Assembly (NCBI GenBank): GCA_024663395.1
Contig: JANFAH010000004.1
Coordinates: 372,001 to 436,000 of the forward strand
From: Pisolithus tinctorius
Taxonomy: Eukaryota > Basidiomycota > Agaricomycetes > Boletales > Pisolithaceae
Length of the DNA stretch: 64,000 nt
Direction of reading: 5' to 3'
In this document: piece by piece, positions 21,948-32,329 of the stretch
How positions within the stretch are numbered: position 1 is the stretch's first letter
Layout: each line of letters opens with the position of its first letter
Notes under the pieces: model-generated
Told to the model about the DNA's origin: nothing
Database searches by the model: none
The model's input: only the letters and a program-made list of their open reading frames with translations
Position numbers and translations under genes: made by a program

Positions 21948-24900
21948 AATGTCACCCTCTGATCCCTCTACGAAGATTGGCCCCCCTGTTGGGGTTCACA
22001 GGTTGAAAAGAATCAAGGGTACTGCAACATCACCCAGTAAAATCCAACCTGGGCAAGGTGCGAAGAAGCACCATTGCACCATCAAACCCAGTACATACGC
22101 ATAATTTACCCTGTCTTCCACACTCATGCTCAACCTCCTTCCAGCAGCACCAACCAGAAACCACAATACTGGTCCTGAGGTTAGAGCTGCATTAGGTCCC
22201 TTTTTTTTTTTGGCTTGCTGACCCTCATTTTCAGGAGGCCGGATCTAGCATAGCTCAATGTCCAACTCACAAGCCACATCCATGGCGTCCCTCGCAAGGT
22301 TTAACAGAAAAGGAGCGCAAAGAAGAGTATCTCAATTCCTTTTGCTCAACGATGGTTCCACTGAAAGATGGTACAAAATTGGACCACTGTACTGCCCTCA
22401 AGCAGCTCCATGGAGGCATGATCACTATGCAGGATATAGTCGACGAGGATGATCGTTCAGTGTCACTGCTAGCTGTCCCCTCCAATACTCCTTCAGACAA
22501 TGAGGATCATTGTAAACAATGTAAGTTTGTATTCTCTTGCGACCATATTCCCTCTCAACGTCACCACTAGCTGTCCCCCCCAGTACCACTTCAGATGCAC
22601 ATCTGCACCGTGGCCCCCAGAGCATGTCCAACGATGAGGATGATCGTGAACAATGTAAGTTTGTATCTATATGCAACCATACCTCTTCTCAACATCACTA
22701 CCAGCTGTCCCCCCTAATATCCCTTCGGATGTGCATTTGTCCCATGCCCTTCAGAACATGTCCAGCGATGAGGATGATCGTGAACAATGTAAGTTTGTAT
22801 CCTATGAAGTCATATTCCCCTTAAAGGCTGACCCCCCAAATGCCCCTTCAGCTCGTCACCCGCCCTGTACCCCTCAGAAGGTCTCCTACAATGACCAGTC
22901 CATGGAGAGTGAAGAAGATGAGCAAGCAGTGGCAGTTGTTATGCATAGTGAAGACCCTGCTGACTTCGGAGAAGTTTACCATGCAAGCAATGTTGACCAC
23001 CAACCCTCAGGTATTGTATTTAATGGCACTACTTTTATTTACATAGCACTTATACTCCAAACAGACAACAGTGACGATGAACATAGTGACAGTGACTGGT
23101 CCACCACTGTGAGGTACAACCTTAAATGTCAGCAGACGGCGAGAGAAATTCGAGCTGGGAATTATGACCTTGACACTCACCCGTCCACCCCTCCTCTTGA
23201 CTTTCCTTCTTCTGAAGATACTGCGGACACTGAAGGTACTGCGGACACTGAAGATACTGGTGAACTTAGAAAGTGCAAAGGGAAATCTACTCGTATTCTG
23301 CCCAAGGTTGGTAGACGCTCTGAATCTGACGAGGATGGGCTTGCTGCAGAGAATGGGCCCCCGACTTTAAGGCGTGGTAGGCTCCCTATCGATGCCTTAC
23401 AGAAGGCACAGGCACTCGGTGTGCACACCACTCAAGAGGCCCAAGCCATTGCCAATGAATATGGAAAAACACTTGTGTCGATTATGGCCGCCGCTGGGCT
23501 CACTACTAAAGCTACCTGGGCTGAATCAGTTTGGAACATACATCAGGCTTGGTATGTGAGTACCAACCCTAAATTGTCCGATGGTGAGTACCTTTGTGTT
23601 CATTTCCCTCCTCGATCCTGACTTGGTCATAGAATCCATGAATGATTACTACAGCTGCCAGATGAAACATTATGAGAGTCATAAAGATGAGGGAGAACAT
23701 CCTGAGCTGTGGGCAAAAATTCAGAAGTTCTGGAATGAGAGTATCAACGGTACCAAGGACATGAGTTCGAAGGCGATGGTCAGCCGGGTAATGACATGCA
23801 GGGATTCCTTCACACAATCAGTTCATGATGTTCCCCTTTCCCCCCCTGTTTTTTTTTTCTGATTCATGGTATAATTATATCTTCGTGCAGGTGCAAACAT
23901 GGAGTAATGTGGAGGGCATCCATGTTTTTGGATGTGTCATTTATAGTGGAAATGACGAAGCTGCGTGCCAAGCTCAAGGTGTCTTTGCTGGCTCTTCGCT
24001 CTGCATGCAACTTGCAAGCAAGAGGCAGACAGATGTTGCAAAATTATTAGATTTTCTCTCTACGATTATCAAGTGAGTACAATCATTGCAGGTCGGGTTT
24101 ACACTGACAATTTACTCTAGATATAAGATCCTTGACTCTGCTGCTTCTGTCCTGCTACCCAACTTTGCCCTGTTATCGCAAAAGTCATATGACCGCGCTC
24201 TTGCATTACAATCCCAGGAAGTCAGACACGATCGAAATCGGCGTATCCTACCCCTGATGATCTCGCAGAAGTTCCGTAAGTCACTACAACTATCTCTATC
24301 TGATCTACTAGCTGAAGCCCCACAGATGAAGCCAAGATCAAGTGTGGGCAGAAGAACGTTCCATGGAAGGTGCTGCTAGACCTGCTCTTCGTCCACAAGC
24401 ATACCATTGTTGATTGGCCAGCTGGAGTTCCGGCGGTTGGTCCTGATTTCAATGTGAAGCGCCTCAATGCCAACAAGCTCCGTGCTCTCACTGTTCCATT
24501 TTTGAAAGAGCAGATGGAACAAGATTACAATTTGGAGGCTCCAGCAGAGGAGGAAGAAGACCACTTTGTGCCAGTACCTGCTTCGTCGTTTTATCTCAAG
24601 CATTGGACAGCTGGTGAGTATAACTGACCTTGCACAATTATGCTGGCCTGACTAACATGAATTATTCAGACCAGCTTCAGCTGTTGCGCGAAGCTGACCC
24701 AAAAGCCTTTGACATTCCATTAGTAGTGAATACGCTTCATCACTCCCTTCGCCTCGTTTCCAACTCGCAAGCATTTGTCAAAGCACTCCCCCCAACAATG
24801 CACCGAAAGGGCCCTGACCAGGAGGCAGCCCCTTGTCTCCCCCCACCCCCAGCTGAAGCACAACCCCACCCACACACACGAGGCCGTGCAGCACCAAACA

Positions 24901-25094
24901 CCCGCAATGCTCATCGACCCCCTCCAGCATCTGAGTATTCACCTCTTCCTCCCTCATCACCGCCTGACAACTCACCTTGCTCATCTCCTCCACGAGCTAT
25001 GCATGATCCTGCTCTGGTAGCACGTCATCTACAACATGGTGCCTCCCACAGCTGCTCTCCAACCCTGCACTCCCACCGCCACCCCTGCCACTGA
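21948..25094 (+). CDS. Multi-exon gene of unknown function between the inverted arms
   Basis: A candidate start at 21948 reads MSPSDPSTKIGPP. After an intron ending at about 22234 (polypyrimidine tract, TTTTCAG), the frame reads LTEKERKEEYLNSF and KQLHGGMITMQDIVDEDD. Duplicated small exons follow, then an acidic region (DSDWSTTVRYNLKCQQ), RRGRLPIDALQKAQALG with WAESVWNIHQAWYVSTNP, a part with KAMVSRVMTCRDSF, VEGIHVFGCVIYSGNDEAAC with ASKRQTDVAKLLDFLSTI, a part with NKLRALTVPFLKEQMEQDYN, and a proline-rich tail to 25094. Introns are about 50-60 bp. I know of no assigned function; similar proteins recur in Agaricomycete genomes as hypothetical. It is divergent from the KDZ and companion genes. 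Exon borders are approximate and intactness is not proven. Confidence 0.55.
22475..22860 (+). repeat. Tandemly duplicated exon plus intron (three copies, about 130 bp)
   Basis: Each copy has a 3' splice-like end, then GCTGTCCCC, a short variable part, GATGAGGATGATCGTGAACA and the splice donor ATGTAAGTTTGTAT. Donors lie at about 22519, 22654 and 22788. Coding parts read variants of AVPxNTPSD...DEDDREQ. Tandem exon duplication could allow variable-length isoforms. Confidence 0.65.
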
Positions 25095-25346
25095 TCACAG
25101 AAGTGTTGTCGAGAATATCCAGAAGATGGAAGCGAGAATGACGCAGGCCCATCACAGCGAAGGTCCCACTGCAGGTATGCTGTTAGTCTGACCTGAATGC
25201 GTTATACTGACCCAATGCAGTGTGGCTGAGTATGTTTATCGGAGCCCCCCATGCAAGAGACACCACTATCCATCTGATGATGAAGATGGCTACCCCCGTA
25301 ATTGTTATATCCGCTACTGAGGTACGTTATGTACACCTATGTTACA
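25095..25346 (+). other. 3' flank of the unknown gene
   Basis: Positions 25101-25177 may still be coding (EVLSRISRRWKREx-like), but stops follow soon and I do not extend the gene. Nothing else is recognised before the 102-bp repeats. Confidence 0.3.
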
Positions 25347-25811
25347 TACCCCCATCTTCACTGATTACATGCATAACCCAGTGCTCGTTGATGATACCCC
25401 CCTCCCCATTCATTAGTACTATGGACACCGATCCTTACCTTTCAGTGAGCACCACCCCACATGGCCATTGCTGCAGAGGTATGTCATATGCATTTCAATT
25501 ACCATCTCATCCCCACTGATTCTATGCATGACCCAGTTGCTCGCCAATGATACCCTTCCTACCCTTGTACTTTCCATTCGTTAACACTGTAGATACAGAG
25601 TCGAAGACTTCATCCCCACTGACTCTATACATGGCCCAGCATTCGCCAATGATACCCTTCCTACCCTTGTACTTCCCATTCATTAACACTGTAGATACAG
25701 AGTCAAAAACTTCATCCCCACTAATTCTATACATGGCCCAGTGTTTGCCAATGATACCCTTCCTACCCTTGTACTTCCCATTCATTAATGCTGTAGATAC
25801 AGAATCGAAGA
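25347..25811. repeat. 102-bp tandem repeat, three good units and one decayed unit
   Basis: Units from about 25505 contain GATACCCTTCCTACCCTTGT and CACTGTAGATACAGAGTC. At 102 bp (34 codons) they stay open on both strands: plus reads IPFLPLYFPF-NTVDTESK and minus reads MNGKYKGRKGIIG. A fourth, decayed unit lies at 25347-25440. Because frame is kept on both strands by unit length, coding is not shown. Confidence 0.75.
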
Positions 25812-26569
25812 CTGTTTAATCTTACAGTGTGTTGCCTTACATAATGTGTTGCTGGATGCCTCAAAGTCCAGTCTGAAATTTGGTTTGTCCTGTGTGTTTT
25901 TGCTGGACTGGTGACACCTATCTTGTTGGAGATTATAAAGTGCCAGTGTGGTGGTGACTTAGGTGCGCTTCAGCCATGCTTACATAATCACCTTAGAGGC
26001 ATACATAGTGATACATTCCCTTCACTATTCCCTCAGTAGTTTCACACCTACTGAGGTAGCCTATAGGTTTCAATATATCTGTGGCATGGTCTGACCTGCC
26101 CATTGTTTTTTTGGGAGGTGTCTGATGATTCATGATTTGTAGAGGGGCTGATGTGCATGACTACATCCCTTGTTTGTGCTGTCCTCTTTGCCAGTACTAG
26201 TGCAGTCTCACAGTGATGAACATGATGCACATGTCTTCAGCTTGGCTACCTGGCTGAGATGGGCACTGAGCAGTTCCCCCCTATTACTGACCTTGAAATT
26301 CACTTGTTCTCAGGATGCTTTGGAGTTGAAGGCTCATTCAGAAGCAAAGGTTGATGATGAAGCCATCCTGTTCTCAACTCCTGGCTTTACCAATTTCTTA
26401 AAAGCTGTTGTCCACATTTCATTTCTCCCCCACTGCATGCTATGTCTGGGGACTGTGCAGTGTGCCTACTCATTCCCTATGATTGAAAACTTGGTGATGC
26501 ACACAAATCAAAACATGCACTAGGTTTAGTAGGCAAGACATAATTTTGTAACTTTACAATTGAGCATAA
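25812..26569. other. No gene recognised
   Basis: The longest frame (26170-26523, plus, 117 codons) has no recognisable domain. The stretch has very few CpG and many TGA/TAA in all frames, which suggests an old degraded sequence. Confidence 0.4.
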
Positions 26570-27114
26570 ACTGACTTGACCTTGCTTGTGAATGGTCACT
26601 GCAGAACCCAAAGGTTCATATATCAATGTCTGACAGATATCCACCTGTGTCAGATGGCAGAGTTGTAGGAGGAAAGTGTATACCATTTAGCTTCCACCAT
26701 TGGATGTTACCTCACTTTACCAAGGATGACTTCAGTTCAGAGGTGAGTGGATTGATGGAGAACCATACCTGTGTGGGCTGACCCTGCAGGAGTTCTGTTT
26801 CCATGCCATGGTTGGTCAAGAAGCTCTCATTGATACTGTTGTCAATGGTGGAGACAGGCTATATCCAATGATGTCTCATCAAGGTGCTGGAGGATGTCAT
26901 GGTCTACTATGGCAGTGTGGTGCATGATCCATTGGGTGACCTCATCCAGTTCATGTACAAAGAGATGGTTGGTGTGACCCAGGGCAGTCTGATATATATT
27001 GTCTTCTGCAAGAAAGGTCCTGTCATGTGTCAGGTCTTCACTGGTATACAAATGGTCATCAACTACTGACTTTTCCATAATGGTTTCAGTATCAGCAATG
27101 GTGATCTATTGCTG
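26570..27114 (+). pseudogene. Partial extra copy of the arm-edge gene and degraded surroundings
   Basis: 26590-26725 aligns in the same direction with 27345-27475 ('gttcatatatcaatgtct', 'gaaagtgtataccatt', 'agcttccaccattgga'). The rest to 27114 has no stable frame. This indicates a local tandem duplication of about 750 bp before decay. Confidence 0.5.
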
Positions 27115-27770
27115 GACTGAAAGTGACAAGCTTCATCACCAAAGAAAATTGCAGAAAGGAAGCAGAGGGTCCAGGAGATTATTGATGATGCATATCACAA
27201 CCACTTGAAGGCCATGGCTAGCATGACTATCCTAGAATCCTTCAAAAGTATGGTTGAGTGTGAATTTAACCTTGATTGTGACCATTCTGGTTGATATGTG
27301 CAGGAGCACTTGAAGGAGGACAACAATGTCAAGCAGATGGTTACTGCAGGATCAAAATGTTCATATATCAATGTCTCACAGATGTCTGTCTGTGTTGGGC
27401 AGCAGAGTGGAAGGAAAGTGTATACCATTCAGCTTCCACCATTGGACATTACCTCATTGTGCAGGGAGTTCAAGCACAAGTACTGTGTTGATGTTACAGG
27501 CAAGAAGGGTGGCTTCCATGCTGGAGTTCTGCAGATTGGTATTGATTACTCCCCACTACATGCCTGTCAAGTTGTAAACTATCATTCACAATGCTGTTCA
27601 GATCTTCCACATTGAGCACTGCAAGCCTAGCAACCTTGAACCAGGATACATTGTCAACAAAGTCCACCAACTCATGTAGAAGCTGCTGGCTGTGCTGGGT
27701 GATGATGAACTCAGCAGGAAAGGTTGGACCTCCTACACCTGCAGGCACACCTGTGATGATCATTAATTAT
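27115..27770 (+). pseudogene. Unknown arm-edge gene, right copy
   Basis: The plus frame reads IAERKQRVQEIIDDAYHNH, a TGA (27292-27294), [34 protein letters not shown], then with stops [29 protein letters not shown] and LLAVLGDDELSRKGW. It is the inverted, longer counterpart of 11316-11999. Family and function are unknown. It ends about 120 bp before the right minisatellite. Confidence 0.6.
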
Positions 27771-27894
27771 ATGTATGACACTCCTTGCATGCTTGTCTTG
27801 ATGTTGTTGTACTGCATGTACCATATCAAGGTGGGCACTTGTGGCATCCAGGGATGCCCAGAAGGCTTATGGGTGTGCTAGGTGATTGATGTCA

Positions 27895-28858
27895 AGGGTA
27901 GGGATCTGCCATGTCAAGGATGGAAAATCTCCAACTTGACATGGAGAATCCCTAGTGGGCCATGGAGAATGCCCAGCTAGACCATGTAGAATCCCCAACA
28001 TGACATGAAGAATCTCCACCCTTGACATAGAGAATCACCAGTGGGCCATGGAGAATCCCCACCTTTGATATGGAGAATCTCCAACATGGCATGGAGAATC
28101 CCCAGTGGGCCATGGAGAATCCCCAACATGGCATGGAGAATCCCCATCCTTGACATGGAGAATCTCCACAGGTCATGGAGAATCCCCAGTGGGCCATGGA
28201 GAATCCCCAACACAGCATGGAGAATCCCCACCCTTGACATGGAGAATCCCCAGTGGGCCATGGAGAATCCCCATCCTTGACATGGAGAATCTCCAATATG
28301 ACATGGAGAATCCCCAGTGGGCCATGGGGAATCCCCAACATGACATGGAGAATCCCCATCCTTGACATGGGGAATCTCCAACATGACTTGGAGAATCCCC
28401 AGTGGGCCATGGAGAATCTCCAACATGGCATGGAGAATCCCCAGTAGGCCACAGAGAATCTCCAACATGGCATGGAGAATCCCCAGTGGGCCATGGAGAA
28501 TCCCCAACATGGCATGGAGAATCCCCATCCTTGACATGGAGAATCTCCACAGGTCATGGAGAATCCCCATCCTTGACATGGGGAATCTCCAACATGACTT
28601 GGAGAATCCCCAGTGGGCCATGGAGAATCCCCAACATGGCATGGAGAACCCCCATCCTTGACATGGAGCATCTCCAACATGACATGGAGAATCCCCAGTG
28701 GGACATGGAGAATCTCCACAGGTCATGGAGAATCCCCACAGTTGACATGGAGAACCCCCACAGGCCATGGGTAATCTCCAACATGACATGGAGAATCCCC
28801 ACACTTGACAAGGAGAATCCCCAACATGACATAGACTCAATCCCCAGCAGGACATGGA
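27895..28858 (-). repeat. 20-22-bp minisatellite, about 46 units (right arm)
   Basis: It has the same core and tail set as the left array, read as CATGGAGAATCYCC on plus. It is shorter than the left array by about nine units; the difference lies in the inner part. Confidence 0.9.
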
Positions 28859-29479
28859 GTATGCACTTAGAGGATCACCTTCTCTGTCCTTTACACCAAC
28901 TGCTGATATACCTTGTGGTGTTGTTAGTGTTTGAGCCACTCAACAGTTCATTTGTTCATAGAACAATACTCTCTGCTTCATGTTCCTTGTCTCCATCATC
29001 TCACACCTGTGTGATTTTCCTGGTGACAAAGAGGTGATGGTAGTGTCCCAACTTCTGAAAATCACAGGGTTTTTTCAATGGTATATTTGTTGACTTCATC
29101 ATGGGAGCTTGTTGTTGTCCAAACTGTCCTCCATCATCTTGTTGGAGCAGCATGAAGGGCAGGGTGAGCTAAAGCACAGGGTAGGTTAGTTTGAGTGCAT
29201 AAGGATGAGTGGAGTGTTTGGTCAGGGGGATGTTTCCTGAGAGTTAACACCCAGATGATTCTGTTGTCATATGCAGAAGGTGTCATTCTACCTCCCCTTT
29301 CCTCTATCATCTGCCCTGCCCCTTTCTCCCCCTGTACCACTCACCTGCTTTCTGTTCTCCTCCATCCCCCCTGCCTTTCAAGGAATCCTCCTGATCACCT
29401 AGGATTCCAATGCAAGTGCCATAATTGATGGTCTCAAGTTGTGTCACTCTGTAAGAATGGCTTCCAACTTTCCATGGCC

Positions 29480-30045
29480 TGGGAAAATGGGTCTATTTAG
29501 CCTGGGGAAAGCCAAGGATCAACCTGGAAAGCAGGTCTATTTAGCCTGGGGAAAGCCCAGGTTCACCCTAGCAAGTGGGTCTATTTAGCCAGGGGAAAGC
29601 CCAGGTTCACCCTGGCAAGTGGGTCTATTTAGCCTGGGGAAATCCCAGGATCAACCTGGAAAGCAGGTCTATTTAGCCTGGGGAAAGCCCAGGTTCACCC
29701 TGGCAAGTGGGTCTATTTAGCCTGGGGAAAGCCCAGGTTCACCCTGGCAAGTGGGTCTATTTAGCCTGGGGAAATCTCAGGATCAACCTGGAAAGCAGGT
29801 CTATTTAGCCTGGGGAAAGCCCAGGTTCACCCTGGCAGGTGGGTCTATTTAGCCTGGGGAAATCCCAGGTTCAACCTGGAAAGCAGGTCTATTTAGCCTG
29901 GGGAAAGCCCAGGTTCACCCTGGCAGGTGGGTCTATTTAGCCTGGGGAAATCCCAGGTTCAACCTGGAAAGCAGGTCTATTTAGCCTGGGGAAAGCCCAG
30001 AATCAACCTGGAAAGGGGGTCTATTTAGCCTGGAGAAAGTCCAAT
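29480..30045 (-). repeat. 44-bp tandem array, about 13 units (right arm)
   Basis: This is the inverse of the array at 2510-3045 (GGTCTATTTAGCCTGGGG core) with one more unit, again with two alternating unit types. Confidence 0.85.
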
Positions 30046-30263
30046 TTGGACCCCAGCTACCCTTTCATTTGATGTATAATATATATATATTATGGAGAAA
30101 ACATTTTCTCCATCCCTATTAAATTGCTGCTCTAGAGAATCTCCAGGAATGGTGGTGGAGAATCCCCAAAAGTTGGGAATTCCCACCAAAATGACACCTA
30201 TTAGGTTAATACTTATATCAAAATCTCCAGACCTAATAGGTCTCTGAGGGGGGTTGACTGAAG

Positions 30264-31566
30264 TGGCAAGGCTCCAGTAGTGGGTCTTGAGCAGTTTGCA
30301 GTGCCCTGGCCAGAACCAAATCCCATGGTGTTGACTCCCACAACCTCCAGCTCAATGGCCTCAAATACTGCAAGTTCCAGCATGCCCAGCTCTGCCTTGG
30401 GAGTTGTCAGAATGGATAGGGCTAAACATCACAGTGGTCCTTGTGGGTGTTTCATTAATGATCGAGATCTTTATGCTTACAACCATCTGCTCAGATAATT
30501 CTGCAGGTTTGAAGAAGGCCAAGACTTCCACCACTCTGAACATTGACTTGCCACAGGATTTTGATGATCCTGCCTTCCCTGCTCACCTTTACTCATGGCA
30601 CGCTGTGCTTACTGACGTCAACAAGGACCCCAAGAGAATTCATGCTGGTGTGCCCAAAATCACATATTTTTTCCCTCACCCCACACTATTTATGAGAGGC
30701 AAGTCCTCGGAGCAGAGGCAGAGGTACCTCTGGAATTGGTTGGTGGCCTGAGCAGGTTGGATCACATGACTCGCTGCTTTGGATGTGTCCCCCATCATTC
30801 CCTGTTTGTGGCATGATTATCTTAACATGATTCCCAACCACATTTTGATCAGTTTTTCTAGGAACCAAATATGTGAAGCTGCTGATATCTTTGGTCTGGA
30901 GTTCATGAAGATTCAGCATGATGTACCGAGTCATGTGCAGTTCCATGACATTACAATTGGTCTTGCAGACCTTGCCACCATTGACTCAGCAACAGAGGGC
31001 AAGATTCTCTGGGACCTGTATGAGTGCAATTTCCACTTCAAGCTGGTTGCCCTGGACCATCTGCTGGTGCCTGCCCTCTGGTTGAATGTGGAATCTGAGT
31101 GGCTGGACCAAGTCCATCAGGTAAGTTTTCACCTTGCACCTCAAAAGAATCCATTTACTAAATTTTTATGCAGATCTTCCTGGGAGATTTGGAGCTTACC
31201 ATGTTTGCTGAACCCTTCCCAGTTAAGGATCAAGGTCTGGCCTCACTAGAACCCCAAATGAAGCTGGAATATGTCAAGAGGTTCTGGATGTTGCTTGCTC
31301 TGTGGCCAGGGTTTCTGCCAGATTTGGGAACCTCACTTCCATCATCAGCCTCACCAGCGCACATTTGGGCAGTGGAAAAATGGCTTGTGTTATTTTATGT
31401 GCAGTCATTCTTTGATAATTTCAGTCATTTGCCTATTGTCCTCCATCTTATTCCCAAAAATCCTCATAGCATTTATGGCTTGGGTGATAACCGCTTAATC
31501 CCATCATCATCTGCATCATCATCCATATCATTGCCCACACTTCCCCCCCATCCCTCACAAGCATAA
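30264..31566 (+). pseudogene. KDZ companion protein, copy B (5' truncated, two stops)
   Basis: The frame carries KITYFFPHPTLFMRGKSSEQ and LWNWLVA, a TGA (30749-30751), AGWIT, another TGA, then LWDLYECNFHFKLVALDHLL. After an intron at 31121-31173 (GTAAGT...TGCAG, 53 bp) it reads FWMLLALWPGFLPDLG and FYVQSFFDNFSHLP. These match copy A segment by segment. The N-terminal third of copy A is missing because the gene is cut at the arm junction at 30263/30264. Both TGA codons stand where arginine is likely. It is not functional. Confidence 0.7.
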
Positions 31567-32329
31567 TTATGTGGCTATGTACCCATAGTTACTGTAAATC
31601 TGCATCCTTTTCACCCGTCATCTGTGTCATTGCTCTTGCCTATCATGTATCAAAAGGTCAGCTTTGATCTATCACTGCCAGCTAATAGGACATGCTCATG
31701 GTGGCTTGGTGTTGACGACCAGTGGACTAGAATTAGGTGTTCTGGTCACAGTCCTCCAACTTGGTGTTGCTGGATTGTTGTCCCTCCCTGGCTAGAGAAC
31801 ATTCCAGATGTCATTTTGTCGCCCAAGGAAGTTTTTGAATCACTGTTCCTCGATTCCTGTGACCTCTGACTCATGTTCCTCTGGGAGTCATCCTGCCCCT
31901 GTACCAGTCTCTGACTTGCATTCCTCTGGGGGTAAAGCAGTACTTGTTGACCATGACCAGGTTGAGCCACCATGCCATTGTAGGGAATGTAATTTCCCTA
32001 CTGGGGGAATTGTTTTATTTTGGTGATTTTACTTTATTTTGTTCTAGCTATCCCTCTGCTACTTGTTCTTAGAATTTCGCTTTTTTGTTGCTTAGTCAGC
32101 ACTACCCAGTGACTGGCATAGTTAGTTTTCCTTGAAAATAATAGATGAGTTACCCTAAGATGAGAGATGAGTTTGAGCAGGTCATTTCCCTGCACCCAGA
32201 CAGCCATAGAAGCCTTCAGACAACTACCAGGATCCAGTCCCAGGCTATAGAAGCCCCTTTTGGCTTACTCTCTCCCCTCAGATTTCACTCTACCCTTCAA
32301 CCTCTCTCTTAAATCTCTTTTTCCTACAC
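31567..32329. other. Spacer between companion B and KDZ B, no gene supported
   Basis: Frames here (31624-31869, 31808-32026) have no recognisable domain. Position and base composition suggest degraded 3' sequence of the companion gene and 5' sequence of the KDZ gene. Confidence 0.4.

Larger units (their letters stand above)
2301..30263. mobile_element. Composite KDZ-type DNA transposon-like unit with about 2.4-kb inverted arms
   Basis: The outer ends are exact inverted copies: CTTCAGTCAACCCCCC starts at 2301 and its reverse complement ends at 30263. Once the later LTR element at 3616-10104 is removed, each arm runs about 2.4-2.5 kb. The interior holds a KDZ transposase and a companion gene on minus, then a divergent unknown gene on plus, with a dead gene duplicated at both inner edges. 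KDZ elements are known DDE transposons of fungi. That these genes and arms form one transposing unit is inference: the outer flanks show no target-site duplication, so the unit may instead be an inverted duplication. Confidence 0.55.
27895..30263 (-). repeat. Right inverted arm
   Basis: This is the inverse of 2301-3615 joined to 10105-11315. Identity is near complete from the outer end through the 44-bp array, the unique segment and the outer part of the minisatellite. A 77-codon frame at 29195-29428 has the same amino-acid sequence as its counterpart at 3092-3325. Hardly any CpG is present. Confidence 0.85.

Noticed and set aside
2291..30273. An 8-bp target duplication for the large element
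   Set aside because: TCACATTT on the left and GCAAGGCT on the right (or neighbouring windows) do not match.
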